Assembly: GCA_963668435.2 (NCBI GenBank)
Contig: CAXXSC010000002.1
Span: 1-64,000, forward strand
Reading direction: 5' to 3'
Source: G963668435 sp963668435
Lineage (GTDB): Bacteria > Latescibacterota > Latescibacteria > Latescibacterales > Latescibacteraceae
Length of the DNA stretch: 64,000 nt
Shown here: piece after piece, positions 8,474-18,446 of the stretch
Layout of the letters: each line of letters begins with the position of its first letter
How positions within the stretch are numbered: position 1 is the stretch's first letter
The notes under the pieces: model-generated
Told to the model about the DNA's origin: nothing
The model's database searches: none
The model's input: only the letters and a program-made list of their open reading frames with translations
Program-made: the position numbers and the translations under genes

Positions 8474-10336
8474 ATGATTGCAGAACATATTCGCAATGTG
8501 GGCATCATCGCCCATGTCGACCACGGCAAGACAACCCTCGTCGACCAGCTCCTCTACCAGTCGGGCATGTTCCGTAACGAGGATCTCGACAAGCTTGCCG
8601 GCGGTCAGCACAATCTCATTATGGACTCGAACCCGCTTGAGCGCGAGCGCGGCATCACTATCCTGAGCAAGAACTGCGCGGTCGATTATGTCAGCGAGGA
8701 CGGCGACGAGTACAAGATCAATATCATCGACACACCCGGCCATGCCGATTTCGGCGGCGAGGTCGAGCGTGTGCTCAAAATGACTGATGGCGTCATGCTG
8801 CTTGTGGACGCGTTCGAGGGGCCCATGCCGCAGACTCGTTTCGTTCTCGGCAAGGCGCTGGAGCACAAGCTGAAACCCATCATCGTGGTGAACAAGATCG
8901 ACAAACCGAACGCTCGTCCCGACGAGGTGGTCAACGAGGTGTTCGATCTCCTTGTCGAGCTTGAGGCTGATGACGACGCTCTCGATTTCCCCGTAATCTA
9001 TGCCTCCTCGAAACAGGGCTGGGCAACCGATGCCCTTGACCGGGAAAGCGATAACATGCGTCCGGTGTTCGAGGCGATAGTCAATCACATTCCCGCGCCG
9101 AAAGCCGCCCCAGACGAGCCGCTTCAGATGCTGGTCACTACGCTCGATTATTCCGACTACGTGGGCCGTATTGCTATCGGGCGCGTGTTTTCCGGCGAGC
9201 TCACTGATGGTCAGAATGTGACGATCATCGACCGCGAAGGCAAGCACACCTGTCAGAAAATCAAGCAGCTTTTCCAGTTCAGCGGCCTTGGCAGGAAAGA
9301 GGTCGATTCAGTCGAATCCGGTGATATCTGTGCTGTGGTCGGGCTCGATCCGGTCGACATCGGTGACACTATCGCCTGTCCCGATCAACCGAACCAGCTG
9401 CCGGTGATCTCTGTGGACGAGCCCACCATGCATACGACATTCCGTGTCAATGACGGCCCTTTTGCGGGCAAGGAAGGGCGCTCGGTTACGAGCCGTAATA
9501 TCAAGGAGCGGCTCGAAAGGGAACTTCAGAGCAATGTGGCGCTCAGGGTCGAGCCGGGCAAAAGCGCGGAGGAGTTCATCGTGTCCGGGCGCGGTCTCAT
9601 GCATATCGGTATCCTGCTCGAAAATATGCGCAGGGAAGGCTTCGAGGTCTGTGTCGGCAAACCGGATGTCATCATAAAAATGGTGGACGGCCGCCGTCAG
9701 GAACCCATCGAAATACTTTCCATTGACTGCCCCCAGGACTGCCAGAGCGCGGTCATGAGCCTTCTTGGCGAGCGAAGGACCGAGATGCTTGCCATGGACG
9801 GCCGTGCTGGTGAGGGCGATTATGTGCACATGGAATTCCTCATCCCCTCGCGCGGCATTTTCGGCCTTCACACCCGTATGATGAATGTTACCCAGGGACG
9901 GGCTGTTATGCACCACCGTTTCGAGCGTTACGGCCCCATGCGGGGATCGATACCCCAGCGCAACGCCGGTGTTATGGTTGCCACGCAGACAGGGCAGGCG
10001 ACCGCCTATTCCCTGACCTCACTTTATGACAGGGGCATGTTTTTCGTCAAGCCCGGCGACCAGATTTATGAGGGCCAGATCGTGGGCGAGCACTGCAAGG
10101 ACAGCGATATCACGGTCAATCTCACCAAGCAGAAACAGCTTACCAATTTCCGTGCCGCCGGTAAGGACGATGCCTCGCGTATCCGTCCGCTGCGTCCAAT
10201 GAGCCTCGAGCAGGCGCTCGAGTATATCCAGGATGACGAACTGGTTGAGCTGACTCCCGAGAATATCCGCCTGAGGAAACGCTTCCTCAAGGAAAGCGAC
10301 CGCAGGAAAGAGGAACGCCGGGAGAGCAAGAGCTGA
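8474..10336 (+). CDS. typA: Ribosome-associated GTPase TypA/BipA
   Basis: A 620-residue translational GTPase of the elongation-factor family that binds the 70S ribosome and helps in 50S assembly and stress adaptation. Motifs: G1 AHVDHGKTT near the N terminus, switch ERERGITI, G3 DTPGHADFGGEV, G4 NKIDK. The C-terminal half contains the EF-G-like domains III and V and the BipA-specific tail. The start at 8474 gives the family's usual length and puts the conserved IRNVGIIAHVDHGK at the N terminus. The frame stays open upstream for 85 codons but that part is low-complexity. The Shine-Dalgarno is weak. Confidence 0.95.
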   Translation: MIAEHIRNVGIIAHVDHGKTTLVDQLLYQSGMFRNEDLDKLAGGQHNLIMDSNPLERERGITILSKNCAVDYVSEDGDEYKINIIDTPGHADFGGEVERVLKMTDGVMLLVDAFEGPMPQTRFVLGKALEHKLKPIIVVNKIDKPNARPDEVVNEVFDLLVELEADDDALDFPVIYASSKQGWATDALDRESDNMRPVFEAIVNHIPAPKAAPDEPLQMLVTTLDYSDYVGRIAIGRVFSGELTDGQNVTIIDREGKHTCQKIKQLFQFSGLGRKEVDSVESGDICAVVGLDPVDIGDTIACPDQPNQLPVISVDEPTMHTTFRVNDGPFAGKEGRSVTSRNIKERLERELQSNVALRVEPGKSAEEFIVSGRGLMHIGILLENMRREGFEVCVGKPDVIIKMVDGRRQEPIEILSIDCPQDCQSAVMSLLGERRTEMLAMDGRAGEGDYVHMEFLIPSRGIFGLHTRMMNVTQGRAVMHHRFERYGPMRGSIPQRNAGVMVATQTGQATAYSLTSLYDRGMFFVKPGDQIYEGQIVGEHCKDSDITVNLTKQKQLTNFRAAGKDDASRIRPLRPMSLEQALEYIQDDELVELTPENIRLRKRFLKESDRRKEERRESKS

Positions 10337-10357
10337 TCATTTAAGCGCATGAAAACA

Positions 10358-10407
10358 GGCCGGAGAGCAATGCAGAATTTAATTTTTGCACTCTCCGGCT
10401 TTTTTTA
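10358..10407 (+). terminator. Rho-independent terminator after bipA
   Basis: GCCGGAGAG (10359-10367) pairs with CTCTCCGGC (10391-10399), followed by eight T. The loop region contains a further TGCA pairing. Confidence 0.85.
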
Positions 10408-10493
10408 CGCATCCTCAGTCAACTGATATCGAAACAATATGTTGTGATTCGTTTTATTGCCTCGTTTACCGCCGTTTTCTTATCCCGCTAAAA

Positions 10494-10545
10494 AATTAGC
10501 TTGACAGAATTCTCGTTTGATATATTTTACAAGTAAACGCTAATT
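10494..10545 (+). promoter_or_regulatory. blaI-M56 promoter with overlapping BlaI-type operator
   Basis: TTGACA (10501-10506), 16 bases, TATTTT (10523-10528). A 5-2-5 palindrome TTTAC-AA-GTAAA (10526-10537) overlaps the -10 end, and resembles the TACA/TGTA dyads bound by BlaI/MecI. An outer 7-base inverted repeat, AATTAGC (10494-10500) and GCTAATT (10539-10545), brackets the promoter. Binding by the product of the next gene, giving autoregulation, is inferred from known bla/mec systems. Confidence 0.6.
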
Positions 10546-10571
10546 AAATAGCCCGTAAGGGAGGTTGTGTT

Positions 10572-10970
10572 ATGGCGAGGAAAAAATCACGTTCGTTCAC
10601 CGAGGTCGAGCTGAAATTCATGCAGATCCTCTGGGACAGGGGCGAGGCCAGTCCCGATGATATCGGCAGTGTCCTTTCGAAAGAGGACCGTTCCATCTCG
10701 GCCGGTTCCATCAGGAATGTGCTCGCCATCATGATCCGCAAGGGATACATCTCCCGGCGCAAAGAGGGCAAAGCCTACCTGTACAGCCCTGTCATCGAGA
10801 AAAACGAGGCCCGCGAGAACCTCATTGGCGACATGCTGTCCGATATGTTCGAGGGCTCGGCGGCCCTGATGGTGGCGTCACTGTTCGAGGCGAAAAATAT
10901 CCCCGATAAGGATTTCGAGGCAATCAGCCGCCTTATTGAGAAGCACAAGCGGGGAAAGGAGGAGAAATGA
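10572..10970 (+). CDS. BlaI/MecI-family transcriptional repressor
   Basis: A 132-residue winged-helix repressor. The N-terminal domain TEVELKFMQILWDRGEASPD and the recognition region GSIRNVLAIMIRKGYISRRK are typical of the BlaI/MecI/CopY (penicillinase repressor) family. The C-terminal part is the dimerisation segment where BlaR1-type systems cleave the repressor. GGGAGG lies upstream of the ATG. Its TGA overlaps the ATG of the M56 gene (ATGA), so the two are translationally coupled. It likely represses its own operon through the dyad at 10526-10537. Here the partner, not a beta-lactamase, is the nearest target. Confidence 0.9.
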   Translation: MARKKSRSFTEVELKFMQILWDRGEASPDDIGSVLSKEDRSISAGSIRNVLAIMIRKGYISRRKEGKAYLYSPVIEKNEARENLIGDMLSDMFEGSAALMVASLFEAKNIPDKDFEAISRLIEKHKRGKEEK

Positions 10971-13900
10971 ACTTCCTTTCCTCTCTCGATAGTATCGGTT
11001 TCGTGTTGATACGTGTGCTGGCCTCTGTTCTGTGGCAGTCGTCGCTGCTTTTAATCGTGGGTGTTCTTTTCGCGCTGGGCCTGAGAAAAAAGAGCGCGGC
11101 CCTGAGCCACGGTTTCCTTGCCCTGTCGGTCTGCCTTATCCCGCTGATACCGGCGGCCATTACCCTCTATGAGCATTTCGATACGCCGCGGGTGGAGATC
11201 AATGTTATCCCGCAGTACGAGCGTCAGTCCGGGCCCGCAGTCCCGTTTGCAGTCCCGCCTATGGAGTATGAGCCTTTTTCCGGCACCGATATCGCCCCTG
11301 CGGTGACTGCCGAAAATCATCAGGCCGAATCATATGTCGAACCTGAACAGCAGGATGAATCAGTGTCCATTCTCGACTATCCTTGGGCGATCGCCGCGAT
11401 TGCCTATGGTCTCGGCGCGTTCTTTTTCCTGGCGCTCACACTCACCGGCAGGATCAGGATAGCCCGCTGGAAATCCCACGCCAAAGTCGTCACCGACTCC
11501 GGCCTTCTGAAGGTTTTAAGCGAAGCCCGCGACAGACTTGGACTCAACCGCACCTTTCTTGTCATGGAAAGCGACGAAATAGCCGCGCCCATGAGTTACG
11601 GCAGTTTTCATCCCGTGATACTGCTGCCTGCGGGTTATGCGGCGACACTTTCCCGCGAGGAGATGACAGCGCTCGCGGTCCACGAATTCATGCATGTGAA
11701 ACGTTTCGACCCGGTCGTGTTCGAGTTCGTGTCATATGTCCGCGCGCTCTTTTTCTTCAATCCACTGATCTGGCTCGCCTCGCGGAAAATCGCCGAACTG
11801 GCCGAAACGATCTGCGATGATGCCGCGGTCGAGAGCATCGAGAGCCCGGTAGATTACGCTGAAATGCTGGTCAGGCTCGCCGCGCAGGTGCCTGAACGGA
11901 TGCTGGCCACCGAGCTTGCCGCCGGTTTCCTGTTCTCGCGTCACACACTTCTGCGCCGAATCGAGCAGGTGCTTGCCGACCGCGGCGCCGGGATCAAACG
12001 TCTTTCCCGGATCGCGTTTGTCACCACAGCCCTGTCGGGCCTTCTGCTCTTCCTAACCGCAATGTCCCTTCCGCTCGGCATGAAAGCTGGGGATGAAACT
12101 GACGGCACGATAATTCAGGAAAAAGTCGACCCTGATTCCGTTTCGGATTCCAATGGAAAGCCAGTCCTGTTCAATGATAAACATAAGGTCGGGCTCAATA
12201 CTGTGCTGTCCGATAGCACCGATTTTCCGTATCACAATGATATTGTGAAGTTGATGATGATGTCCAGAAGTGTCGAGGTCGACAGTGCCTACATACACGA
12301 AAAGGCCCGGCGCGACGGTTACTCTGTCGAGATCAGGGATCTCGATGGCGAAAACTACTATTTCTACAGGGAGCTTGCTCAAAAAAATGGGCCGTTGATT
12401 GTCTCCGCAGTACCGGTCGACCCGGGCGATTATGTTAAGACAAAACGTGGATTGGGGGCTGGAAATAACAGCGCAGTATTTCTGCCTTCAGTGATAAACC
12501 AGTTCGAAAAAGAAGAAATCAGCCGCCTGATCGAGGAAAAGAATCGCGAAAAAGCACGGGAGGAAAGCCTTGCTGTGGCAATCGGGAACATTGCCGGGCG
12601 CACGTATGATATCAACCGCGCACTCTACCAGTTTGCCGGACCGCGAGTGATTACCGACAAACTGTGGACCCTTGAGGATCAGCAGAGGATTCAGAAACAA
12701 TTCAACCCTTCCTCGAAATCGCTGAATGGTAATAATGTTATGGTGGTTGTGCAAGGTATCGATGAGAAAGATACGCTCAGGCTTGTACGGACAGTGACTG
12801 TGAACGGCGATAGTCCAGACACCGACACACGTAAAAACAAGGGCGCGGAAGGCAATATTTCCGGGGACGACAACGGGTTTTATGTTCTCAAAGCACGTAT
12901 TGTTGACAGCATTTCGGGCAAACCGGTCGAGGGCGTTACCGTGTGCCACCGTGATACTGAGAATCTCAGGGCTGTATCCGACAATCAGGGACAGATTATT
13001 ATACGCGGATTGTCAGAGAAAACCAATCACTTTGAGATGCTATCTGACGAGTATGCCCGCTGGTGGTCGGACAAGGCCATATTTCTGGATCAGAGAGAAT
13101 CGATACCCGAAGGTAACGGCATACAGCGGAATTTTCATGGCCTTTCATTTTATAACGTTTCAAACATTACATCTGTAACGATAGTAGTCGAAAAAGGCGT
13201 AAAAATCAAGGGAACGGTCCTTGATCCTCAAGGAAGGCCCCGCGCGTATTCGATAATCGCCCCATGCCTTACAGGGACAGGCAATTCAATCACCGGCGAC
13301 ATCAAATACAGTGTTCTGTCCGATGAGAACGGGAAGTATGAAATCCTGCTGCCCGCAGGCGGCGAATCGAGTTACAACCTGATGACTTTCGATGGCGAAT
13401 ACCAGTCATGGCGGGAATATGCCAATGGCTATACCGAACCGTTCAAGACAGAGCCGGGACAGCTTATCGAAAACATGGACATTTCACTGCAAATCCCCGC
13501 CGTTGTCAAAGGCACACTCAGGCATCCGGACGGTAGTCCGATAGCATCCCGCACATTGATTGCTTATCCGGCTGCAATGAACGGCAACCACTATTTCGAG
13601 CCTACGGCAAAAACGGATGAGGATGGTAATTTCACGTTCAAATCACTCTCACCGGGCAATTCTATGGTTGTTGCGGCCAGAATATTGGTCAATGAGGAGT
13701 GGGAAAAACGGTTACCCGAGGGATTCGTCAGGAACGTGAGTTTGAAGCCGGGAGATATCCTCGAAGGTGTTGAGCTTGTCGGCAGGCCAAAATCCGGAAC
13801 CCGTTTAAGCCGGACACGTCTTGAAAATACTTCGTTTCATGGCGAAAAAGCACGGAAGGACAGCCTTGCGGTGGCAATTGGGGACGATTCAGGAACAGGC

Positions 13901-16900
13901 AATGACCAGTTGCACGATCAGCCTGTTGATGTCACGGAAAAAGTATCGCTGTCTGAATATGATGTTGTTCTGATAAAAGAGAAACAAAAGCAGGGACATA
14001 ATTCGATGCTCATCAAGGCTGATCAAGGAGCGAAACACAAAGACATCATTAAGCGGATGTTGGCTGCCAGAAGTGAGCAGTACGAAACTATAAATGATGC
14101 TGATAAAGGTAAAGAACCGGAGACGCCTTCCGGTATGCATCAGGAACAGACCTCCAAAGTAAAAAACAACAGCCTTAACCGTGCCGCCTCAGCCTCACAG
14201 TTCCCGCCGGTGACAGTCAGGAGTGTGTCGACCGCGTCAATGTCCGATGCTGACAGGGAGAAGGAAGAACAGCGTCTCGTCGAGTCGAGGGAGCGCATAC
14301 CCAATGATCCCGACTATGTCGAGCTGATCAAAGAGGACCGCCTTTTCGAGGGCGCTTCGGGAAACAACGGTCAAGCGTTCCGCGCGGTGTTCCGCAACAT
14401 GGAATGGCAGAGTTACCGTCTGGAAAACGGCGATATCGAGGTTGATTTCACCGGCGTGATCGATAAAGCACTCGGCTACTCGAGGGTGCGTTACAGTGAT
14501 GTGCTCTTTCGTTTCTACTTTGATAACTACAGAGAGATAGACTTGTATTTCGCACCGGATCAGGAGTATCGCCGTGTCCCGCATATGATGCACTCCGCTT
14601 TCTCTGACAAGGGCACCATGTGGCGTTTCACCTGGCGATTCGATGCAGACAGCGGAACGTTCAGGCGTGTCGGGGCTGTTGCTGTTCTCGGCGAGGAAAC
14701 GCGGGAAAAACTCGAAAAAATGCCGGGATATATTTCCTCGGGAAACACGGGAAAAGGGGATAAAGGGCTCGATATGTCTTCATTGGCAGGAAGATTATCC
14801 GCCTCCGATATGCCTGTTGTTGTCAAAGGCACAGTATCCCACAAAGGCAAGCCGGTGAAAGATGCCGGACTTTACATGCCAGACCTGGATGCCGGAACAT
14901 GTGAGCTTTACGGTAGAACAGATAAAGACGGGGCGTTTGAGTTCAGCTGTCAGCAAAGGGTGATCGACAGCGGCAGATGCATACTTGCCTATCATCCCGA
15001 TTATGCCATTGAGTGGTATTATTACTACGGTAATGAAGGGACGAAAGTGAGTTTCGATCTCGAAAAGAAACACAGTCTCGAGTACCGTCTGAACAGCATG
15101 AACCATGTCACTCTGCGTAACGATATCGAGATAGAGAGTATTCAGCGCAAACCCCAAAGAAATAAAGCGTTTGCCAGTCCGGTATTAACGCTGCGCGGAA
15201 TAAAGTATCTGGGTGGTAAAGAGTCGGGTCGCATACATGTCTCGAAACTGTTCGATACTATGCCTTCCGGAGCAATTGTCGCCGTAAAGGCTTATCCCCG
15301 CGGCTACGAAACAAAATCATTCGAGCTGAAGGAGGAAACAAGCCCGCTCACAGTCATGTTCAGGCCCGAGGGCAGGATCGAGGGGCAGGTGACCTATAAG
15401 GCCGACGGTAAGCCGGTGGGGAATGTCAAACTCATGGCCATTGCGAAAAATCCCGATATGCCCACCCGCAGAGTCGAGACAGTATCTGACAGCTGGGGCA
15501 ATTTTGTTTTCACGAATTTGTCGTCCGGGTGGTACATTGTGGTGCAGGCTGAACCGAGGATCGACGGTATCGCGAAAAAGGTGTTCGATATTGAGGTCCT
15601 GTCACGGGAAACGACAAAGGATGTGAGTGTCGAGCTCGAAGAGGGCGTGTTGATAAACGGCGAGGTTGTCGATGCTGAAAGCGGCGAGACTGTGTGTCCG
15701 GGAAAAGATGCGCAAGTGCTGGTGGCGAATGAAACGACAAATAACAATTTCTTCGTTCCCGTGCTGGGGGACGGCACTTTTCTTGCACGATCGTTTCCGG
15801 GAAAGATGAAACTTGCTTTGAAAACGGGTTCTCCCTGGCAGCCGCTGGAACTTCAGGACGAGAGTAATGTATTGTTTTCCAAATGTAAAGAGCTGGCTCT
15901 CAAAGAAGGCCCTGATACCGGAAAAGTCGTTTTCGAGGTGAAAAAAAGAAACACTGTGCCGGATAATCAAGGCCAATTGCCGGGTGCGGCGATCAAATCC
16001 GCTGCTGACCAGCCTGTTATGGTAAAAGGCACCGTACGATATAAAGGAATGCCTGTTGAGAAGGCCACGATATTTTTGCCCGAGCGAGAAAAGGGCAGGC
16101 TCATGATGTATACAACTACCGGCAAGGACGGCTCTTTCGCATTCACATGCTCACATGAGAGACTTGAGAACAATAGTTTTCTGCTGGCCAACCATCAGGA
16201 CTATTCGTTTGACTGGTATTCTTTCCCGCAGGACTATGATGGCGGCAATATTGCATTCGAGCTCGAGAAACGGCATGCACTGGAATTCTCGGTGACCGAT
16301 CAGCATAATGTTTCTCTTCGCGACGGTATTTCACTCGATTCCATTAGATGTCCGGATCGTAGAAATGGCGGTGAATATACCAGAAGCCTGAACTTGAAGG
16401 GGTTGACGCATTTGGATGCGAGCGTTATAAAACCTGTGTTATTATATGGTATCCTTGGGCATATGCCCTCGGGTTCAACCGCCACCTTGACAGCTAGGCC
16501 GAAAGGCTATGAGACCAGAACTTTCACCCTGTCGGAAAAGTTAAATCCCCGTAAAATCGAGCTCAGGCCCGAGGGCAGGATCAAGGGCAAGGTAACCTAT
16601 GCCGACAGCGGCGAGCCTGTTGAAAATGCAAAACTGGCCACCATCTTTCATTATTCGAGAAATCGGGTTCAGCATAGTGTGACCGAGACCGATGAATCGG
16701 GGAATTATACATTCACGAACCTGCCACCGGGGACCTACAGTGTGTGGCTTGCTGAGCACAGGATCGACGGTGTTGCCGACGGGATATCAAACATCGAAGT
16801 CAAATCCCGTGAGACAACTGACGGTGTCGATATTCAGCTCAAAGAGGGTGCGTTGATAATCGGTAAAGTTGTCGATATTGACAGCGGAGAAACGGTTCCG

Positions 16901-17410
16901 CCGGGAGACGGGGCGCAGATATCTATACACTATCCCCATGCGCCTGAACTGCAATTTATTAAAGTGCCTGTTCTCGACGATGGCACATTTGCCGCCCGCG
17001 TGAATCCGGGTGTTGTCAGACTGAATCTCAAAACAACAAAGCCCTGGCTTCCGCATGTCCCATACAAAACTGTCAATAAGGTGTCGTCGGAGCCCAAGGA
17101 GTTCTATCTCAAGGAAGGCGAGACGCTTGATAGTGTGGTTTTCGAGGCCAGGAAAGGCTATATGATTAACGGTGTTGTGATCAAGTCTCCCGGAGAGCCT
17201 GCCGGAGCGGTCACTGTCGAGAGCAAGTTCTTTAAAACCGAAACGGACAGGTACGGGAAGTTCTCATCTCTTGTCAGCGGCTATCTGGAAGGGGTGGACA
17301 TTAAAGTGAAAGCCTATTATTTATGGGATAAGGATGCAGTGAGGACAGTCGAACACGAGATCGGTTCAGGCGATCTCGTGATAATATCGCTGGATGATAC
17401 GAACAAATGA
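10967..17410 (+). CDS. Giant BlaR1-like M56 receptor protease with repeated carboxypeptidase-regulatory-like domains
   Basis: A 2147-residue membrane protein, about four times the length of BlaR1 (~600). The N-terminal ~370 residues are an M56 peptidase: membrane helices at about 5-60, 140-160 and 345-365, and the zinc motif HEFMH at 239-243, followed by AETICDDAAVES. Everything after residue 370 should face outside the cytoplasm. It contains many beta-sandwich modules of the CarboxypepD_reg type (VKGTV...G.PV..A, TDxxGNYTFTNLPPGTY). Two blocks of about 380 residues, starting near 1285 and 1685, are clear tandem duplicates. The segment DSLAVAIG also occurs twice. In BlaR1 the outer domain senses ligand and triggers cleavage of the repressor; here the sensed ligand is unknown. 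GGAGG precedes the start, which overlaps blaI. Confidence 0.8.
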   Translation: MNFLSSLDSIGFVLIRVLASVLWQSSLLLIVGVLFALGLRKKSAALSHGFLALSVCLIPLIPAAITLYEHFDTPRVEINVIPQYERQSGPAVPFAVPPMEYEPFSGTDIAPAVTAENHQAESYVEPEQQDESVSILDYPWAIAAIAYGLGAFFFLALTLTGRIRIARWKSHAKVVTDSGLLKVLSEARDRLGLNRTFLVMESDEIAAPMSYGSFHPVILLPAGYAATLSREEMTALAVHEFMHVKRFDPVVFEFVSYVRALFFFNPLIWLASRKIAELAETICDDAAVESIESPVDYAEMLVRLAAQVPERMLATELAAGFLFSRHTLLRRIEQVLADRGAGIKRLSRIAFVTTALSGLLLFLTAMSLPLGMKAGDETDGTIIQEKVDPDSVSDSNGKPVLFNDKHKVGLNTVLSDSTDFPYHNDIVKLMMMSRSVEVDSAYIHEKARRDGYSVEIRDLDGENYYFYRELAQKNGPLIVSAVPVDPGDYVKTKRGLGAGNNSAVFLPSVINQFEKEEISRLIEEKNREKAREESLAVAIGNIAGRTYDINRALYQFAGPRVITDKLWTLEDQQRIQKQFNPSSKSLNGNNVMVVVQGIDEKDTLRLVRTVTVNGDSPDTDTRKNKGAEGNISGDDNGFYVLKARIVDSISGKPVEGVTVCHRDTENLRAVSDNQGQIIIRGLSEKTNHFEMLSDEYARWWSDKAIFLDQRESIPEGNGIQRNFHGLSFYNVSNITSVTIVVEKGVKIKGTVLDPQGRPRAYSIIAPCLTGTGNSITGDIKYSVLSDENGKYEILLPAGGESSYNLMTFDGEYQSWREYANGYTEPFKTEPGQLIENMDISLQIPAVVKGTLRHPDGSPIASRTLIAYPAAMNGNHYFEPTAKTDEDGNFTFKSLSPGNSMVVAARILVNEEWEKRLPEGFVRNVSLKPGDILEGVELVGRPKSGTRLSRTRLENTSFHGEKARKDSLAVAIGDDSGTGNDQLHDQPVDVTEKVSLSEYDVVLIKEKQKQGHNSMLIKADQGAKHKDIIKRMLAARSEQYETINDADKGKEPETPSGMHQEQTSKVKNNSLNRAASASQFPPVTVRSVSTASMSDADREKEEQRLVESRERIPNDPDYVELIKEDRLFEGASGNNGQAFRAVFRNMEWQSYRLENGDIEVDFTGVIDKALGYSRVRYSDVLFRFYFDNYREIDLYFAPDQEYRRVPHMMHSAFSDKGTMWRFTWRFDADSGTFRRVGAVAVLGEETREKLEKMPGYISSGNTGKGDKGLDMSSLAGRLSASDMPVVVKGTVSHKGKPVKDAGLYMPDLDAGTCELYGRTDKDGAFEFSCQQRVIDSGRCILAYHPDYAIEWYYYYGNEGTKVSFDLEKKHSLEYRLNSMNHVTLRNDIEIESIQRKPQRNKAFASPVLTLRGIKYLGGKESGRIHVSKLFDTMPSGAIVAVKAYPRGYETKSFELKEETSPLTVMFRPEGRIEGQVTYKADGKPVGNVKLMAIAKNPDMPTRRVETVSDSWGNFVFTNLSSGWYIVVQAEPRIDGIAKKVFDIEVLSRETTKDVSVELEEGVLINGEVVDAESGETVCPGKDAQVLVANETTNNNFFVPVLGDGTFLARSFPGKMKLALKTGSPWQPLELQDESNVLFSKCKELALKEGPDTGKVVFEVKKRNTVPDNQGQLPGAAIKSAADQPVMVKGTVRYKGMPVEKATIFLPEREKGRLMMYTTTGKDGSFAFTCSHERLENNSFLLANHQDYSFDWYSFPQDYDGGNIAFELEKRHALEFSVTDQHNVSLRDGISLDSIRCPDRRNGGEYTRSLNLKGLTHLDASVIKPVLLYGILGHMPSGSTATLTARPKGYETRTFTLSEKLNPRKIELRPEGRIKGKVTYADSGEPVENAKLATIFHYSRNRVQHSVTETDESGNYTFTNLPPGTYSVWLAEHRIDGVADGISNIEVKSRETTDGVDIQLKEGALIIGKVVDIDSGETVPPGDGAQISIHYPHAPELQFIKVPVLDDGTFAARVNPGVVRLNLKTTKPWLPHVPYKTVNKVSSEPKEFYLKEGETLDSVVFEARKGYMINGVVIKSPGEPAGAVTVESKFFKTETDRYGKFSSLVSGYLEGVDIKVKAYYLWDKDAVRTVEHEIGSGDLVIISLDDTNK

Positions 17411-17470
17411 CTATCCCGGAATGAGAACCAAGGAATTCCTTTGATTAAGACAAAGGCATCGTCAAAAAAA

Positions 17471-17499
17471 AGCCTCCCGAAACGATTCGGGAGGCTTTT
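17471..17499. terminator. Bidirectional terminator between the M56 gene and prmA
   Basis: An 11-base stem, AGCCTCCCGAA (17471-17481) with TTCGGGAGGCT (17486-17496), with A-tract on the left and T on the right. It serves the convergent genes on both sides. Confidence 0.9.
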
Positions 17500-17518
17500 G
17501 TAAATCTGTATCCGTCTG

Positions 17519-18385
17519 CTAAAATTTCACCGAGGCCTCGACAGAGATCCACTCGTTCAGCGTGCGGACCTCGTTGACAGAGTATCCGGAGTCCTTGAGT
17601 TTTTTGACGAAATCCTGCTTTTCCTCCTTGAGAATACCGGAGAAAAGGATAACGCCTCCCGGAAGGACGAAACGTTTCATCCTCGCCACATTGGGCATGA
17701 GCACACCCGAAATGATATTGGCGAGAACAAGGTTGAAACGTCCCGGCGTCACTTTCGCAAGATCGGCCTGGTAGACGGTGACATAATCGTATACGCGGTT
17801 CGAACGGACATTGTCCGCAGCATTCTCGATCGATGCCTGCTCGTAATCGAAACCGATTGCACAGCGGGCGCCGAGCCTGACTGCCGCGATGGAAAGGATA
17901 CCTGAACCGCATCCGCAGTCGAGCACGGAGACATCGCGAAGCGTGGCGGCCTCGAGATATTCGAGGCAGAGACGGGTCGTTTCATGTCCGCCGGTGCCGA
18001 AAGCCATTTTCGGATCGATGACCACTTCTGCACGGTCATCGACATTGTCGTAATCGACCCAGGAGGGACGGACAACAAGACGGCTGCCGACCTCGATAGG
18101 GCCGAGACCTTCGCGCCATTTGCTTTCCCAGTCCTCGTCTGGAACCTTGTTTACATCCTCGATTTTCGCATAATCCTCACCGACACGCTCAATGGACCCG
18201 GCAATAGCCTCTTCGAGAGATTTAACGGGGTCGCCTTGTTCGGGGGAGCTGCGGTAAAATGCTTTGAGGACTGTGGTTCCGTTGTTGGACTGTTCCTCCA
18301 GACCGGAGAATCCAGACTCGAACACAAAGGTGCTGAGGCTGTCTTCATAGCCGGTTTTGCATTTAATATTGACTGAATACCACAT
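17519..18385 (-). CDS. prmA: Ribosomal protein L11 methyltransferase
   Basis: A 288-residue SAM-dependent enzyme that trimethylates ribosomal protein L11. The N-terminal ~110 residues form the substrate-binding domain. The methyltransferase core shows KMAFGTGGHETTRLCLEYL, motif I VLDCGCGSGILSIAA and the catalytic-region LVLANIIS (the N-x-x-A/N-[IV] motif of PrmA). Length is normal for the family. I see no strong Shine-Dalgarno before the ATG. It converges on the M56 gene with a shared terminator. Confidence 0.92.
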   Translation of the reverse strand: MWYSVNIKCKTGYEDSLSTFVFESGFSGLEEQSNNGTTVLKAFYRSSPEQGDPVKSLEEAIAGSIERVGEDYAKIEDVNKVPDEDWESKWREGLGPIEVGSRLVVRPSWVDYDNVDDRAEVVIDPKMAFGTGGHETTRLCLEYLEAATLRDVSVLDCGCGSGILSIAAVRLGARCAIGFDYEQASIENAADNVRSNRVYDYVTVYQADLAKVTPGRFNLVLANIISGVLMPNVARMKRFVLPGGVILFSGILKEEKQDFVKKLKDSGYSVNEVRTLNEWISVEASVKF

Positions 18386-18446
18386 AAGAGAAGGATTGTT
18401 TCGGGTAAAAAGGTTGACTGAACAGCGGAAGAAACGGGCCGGATCG

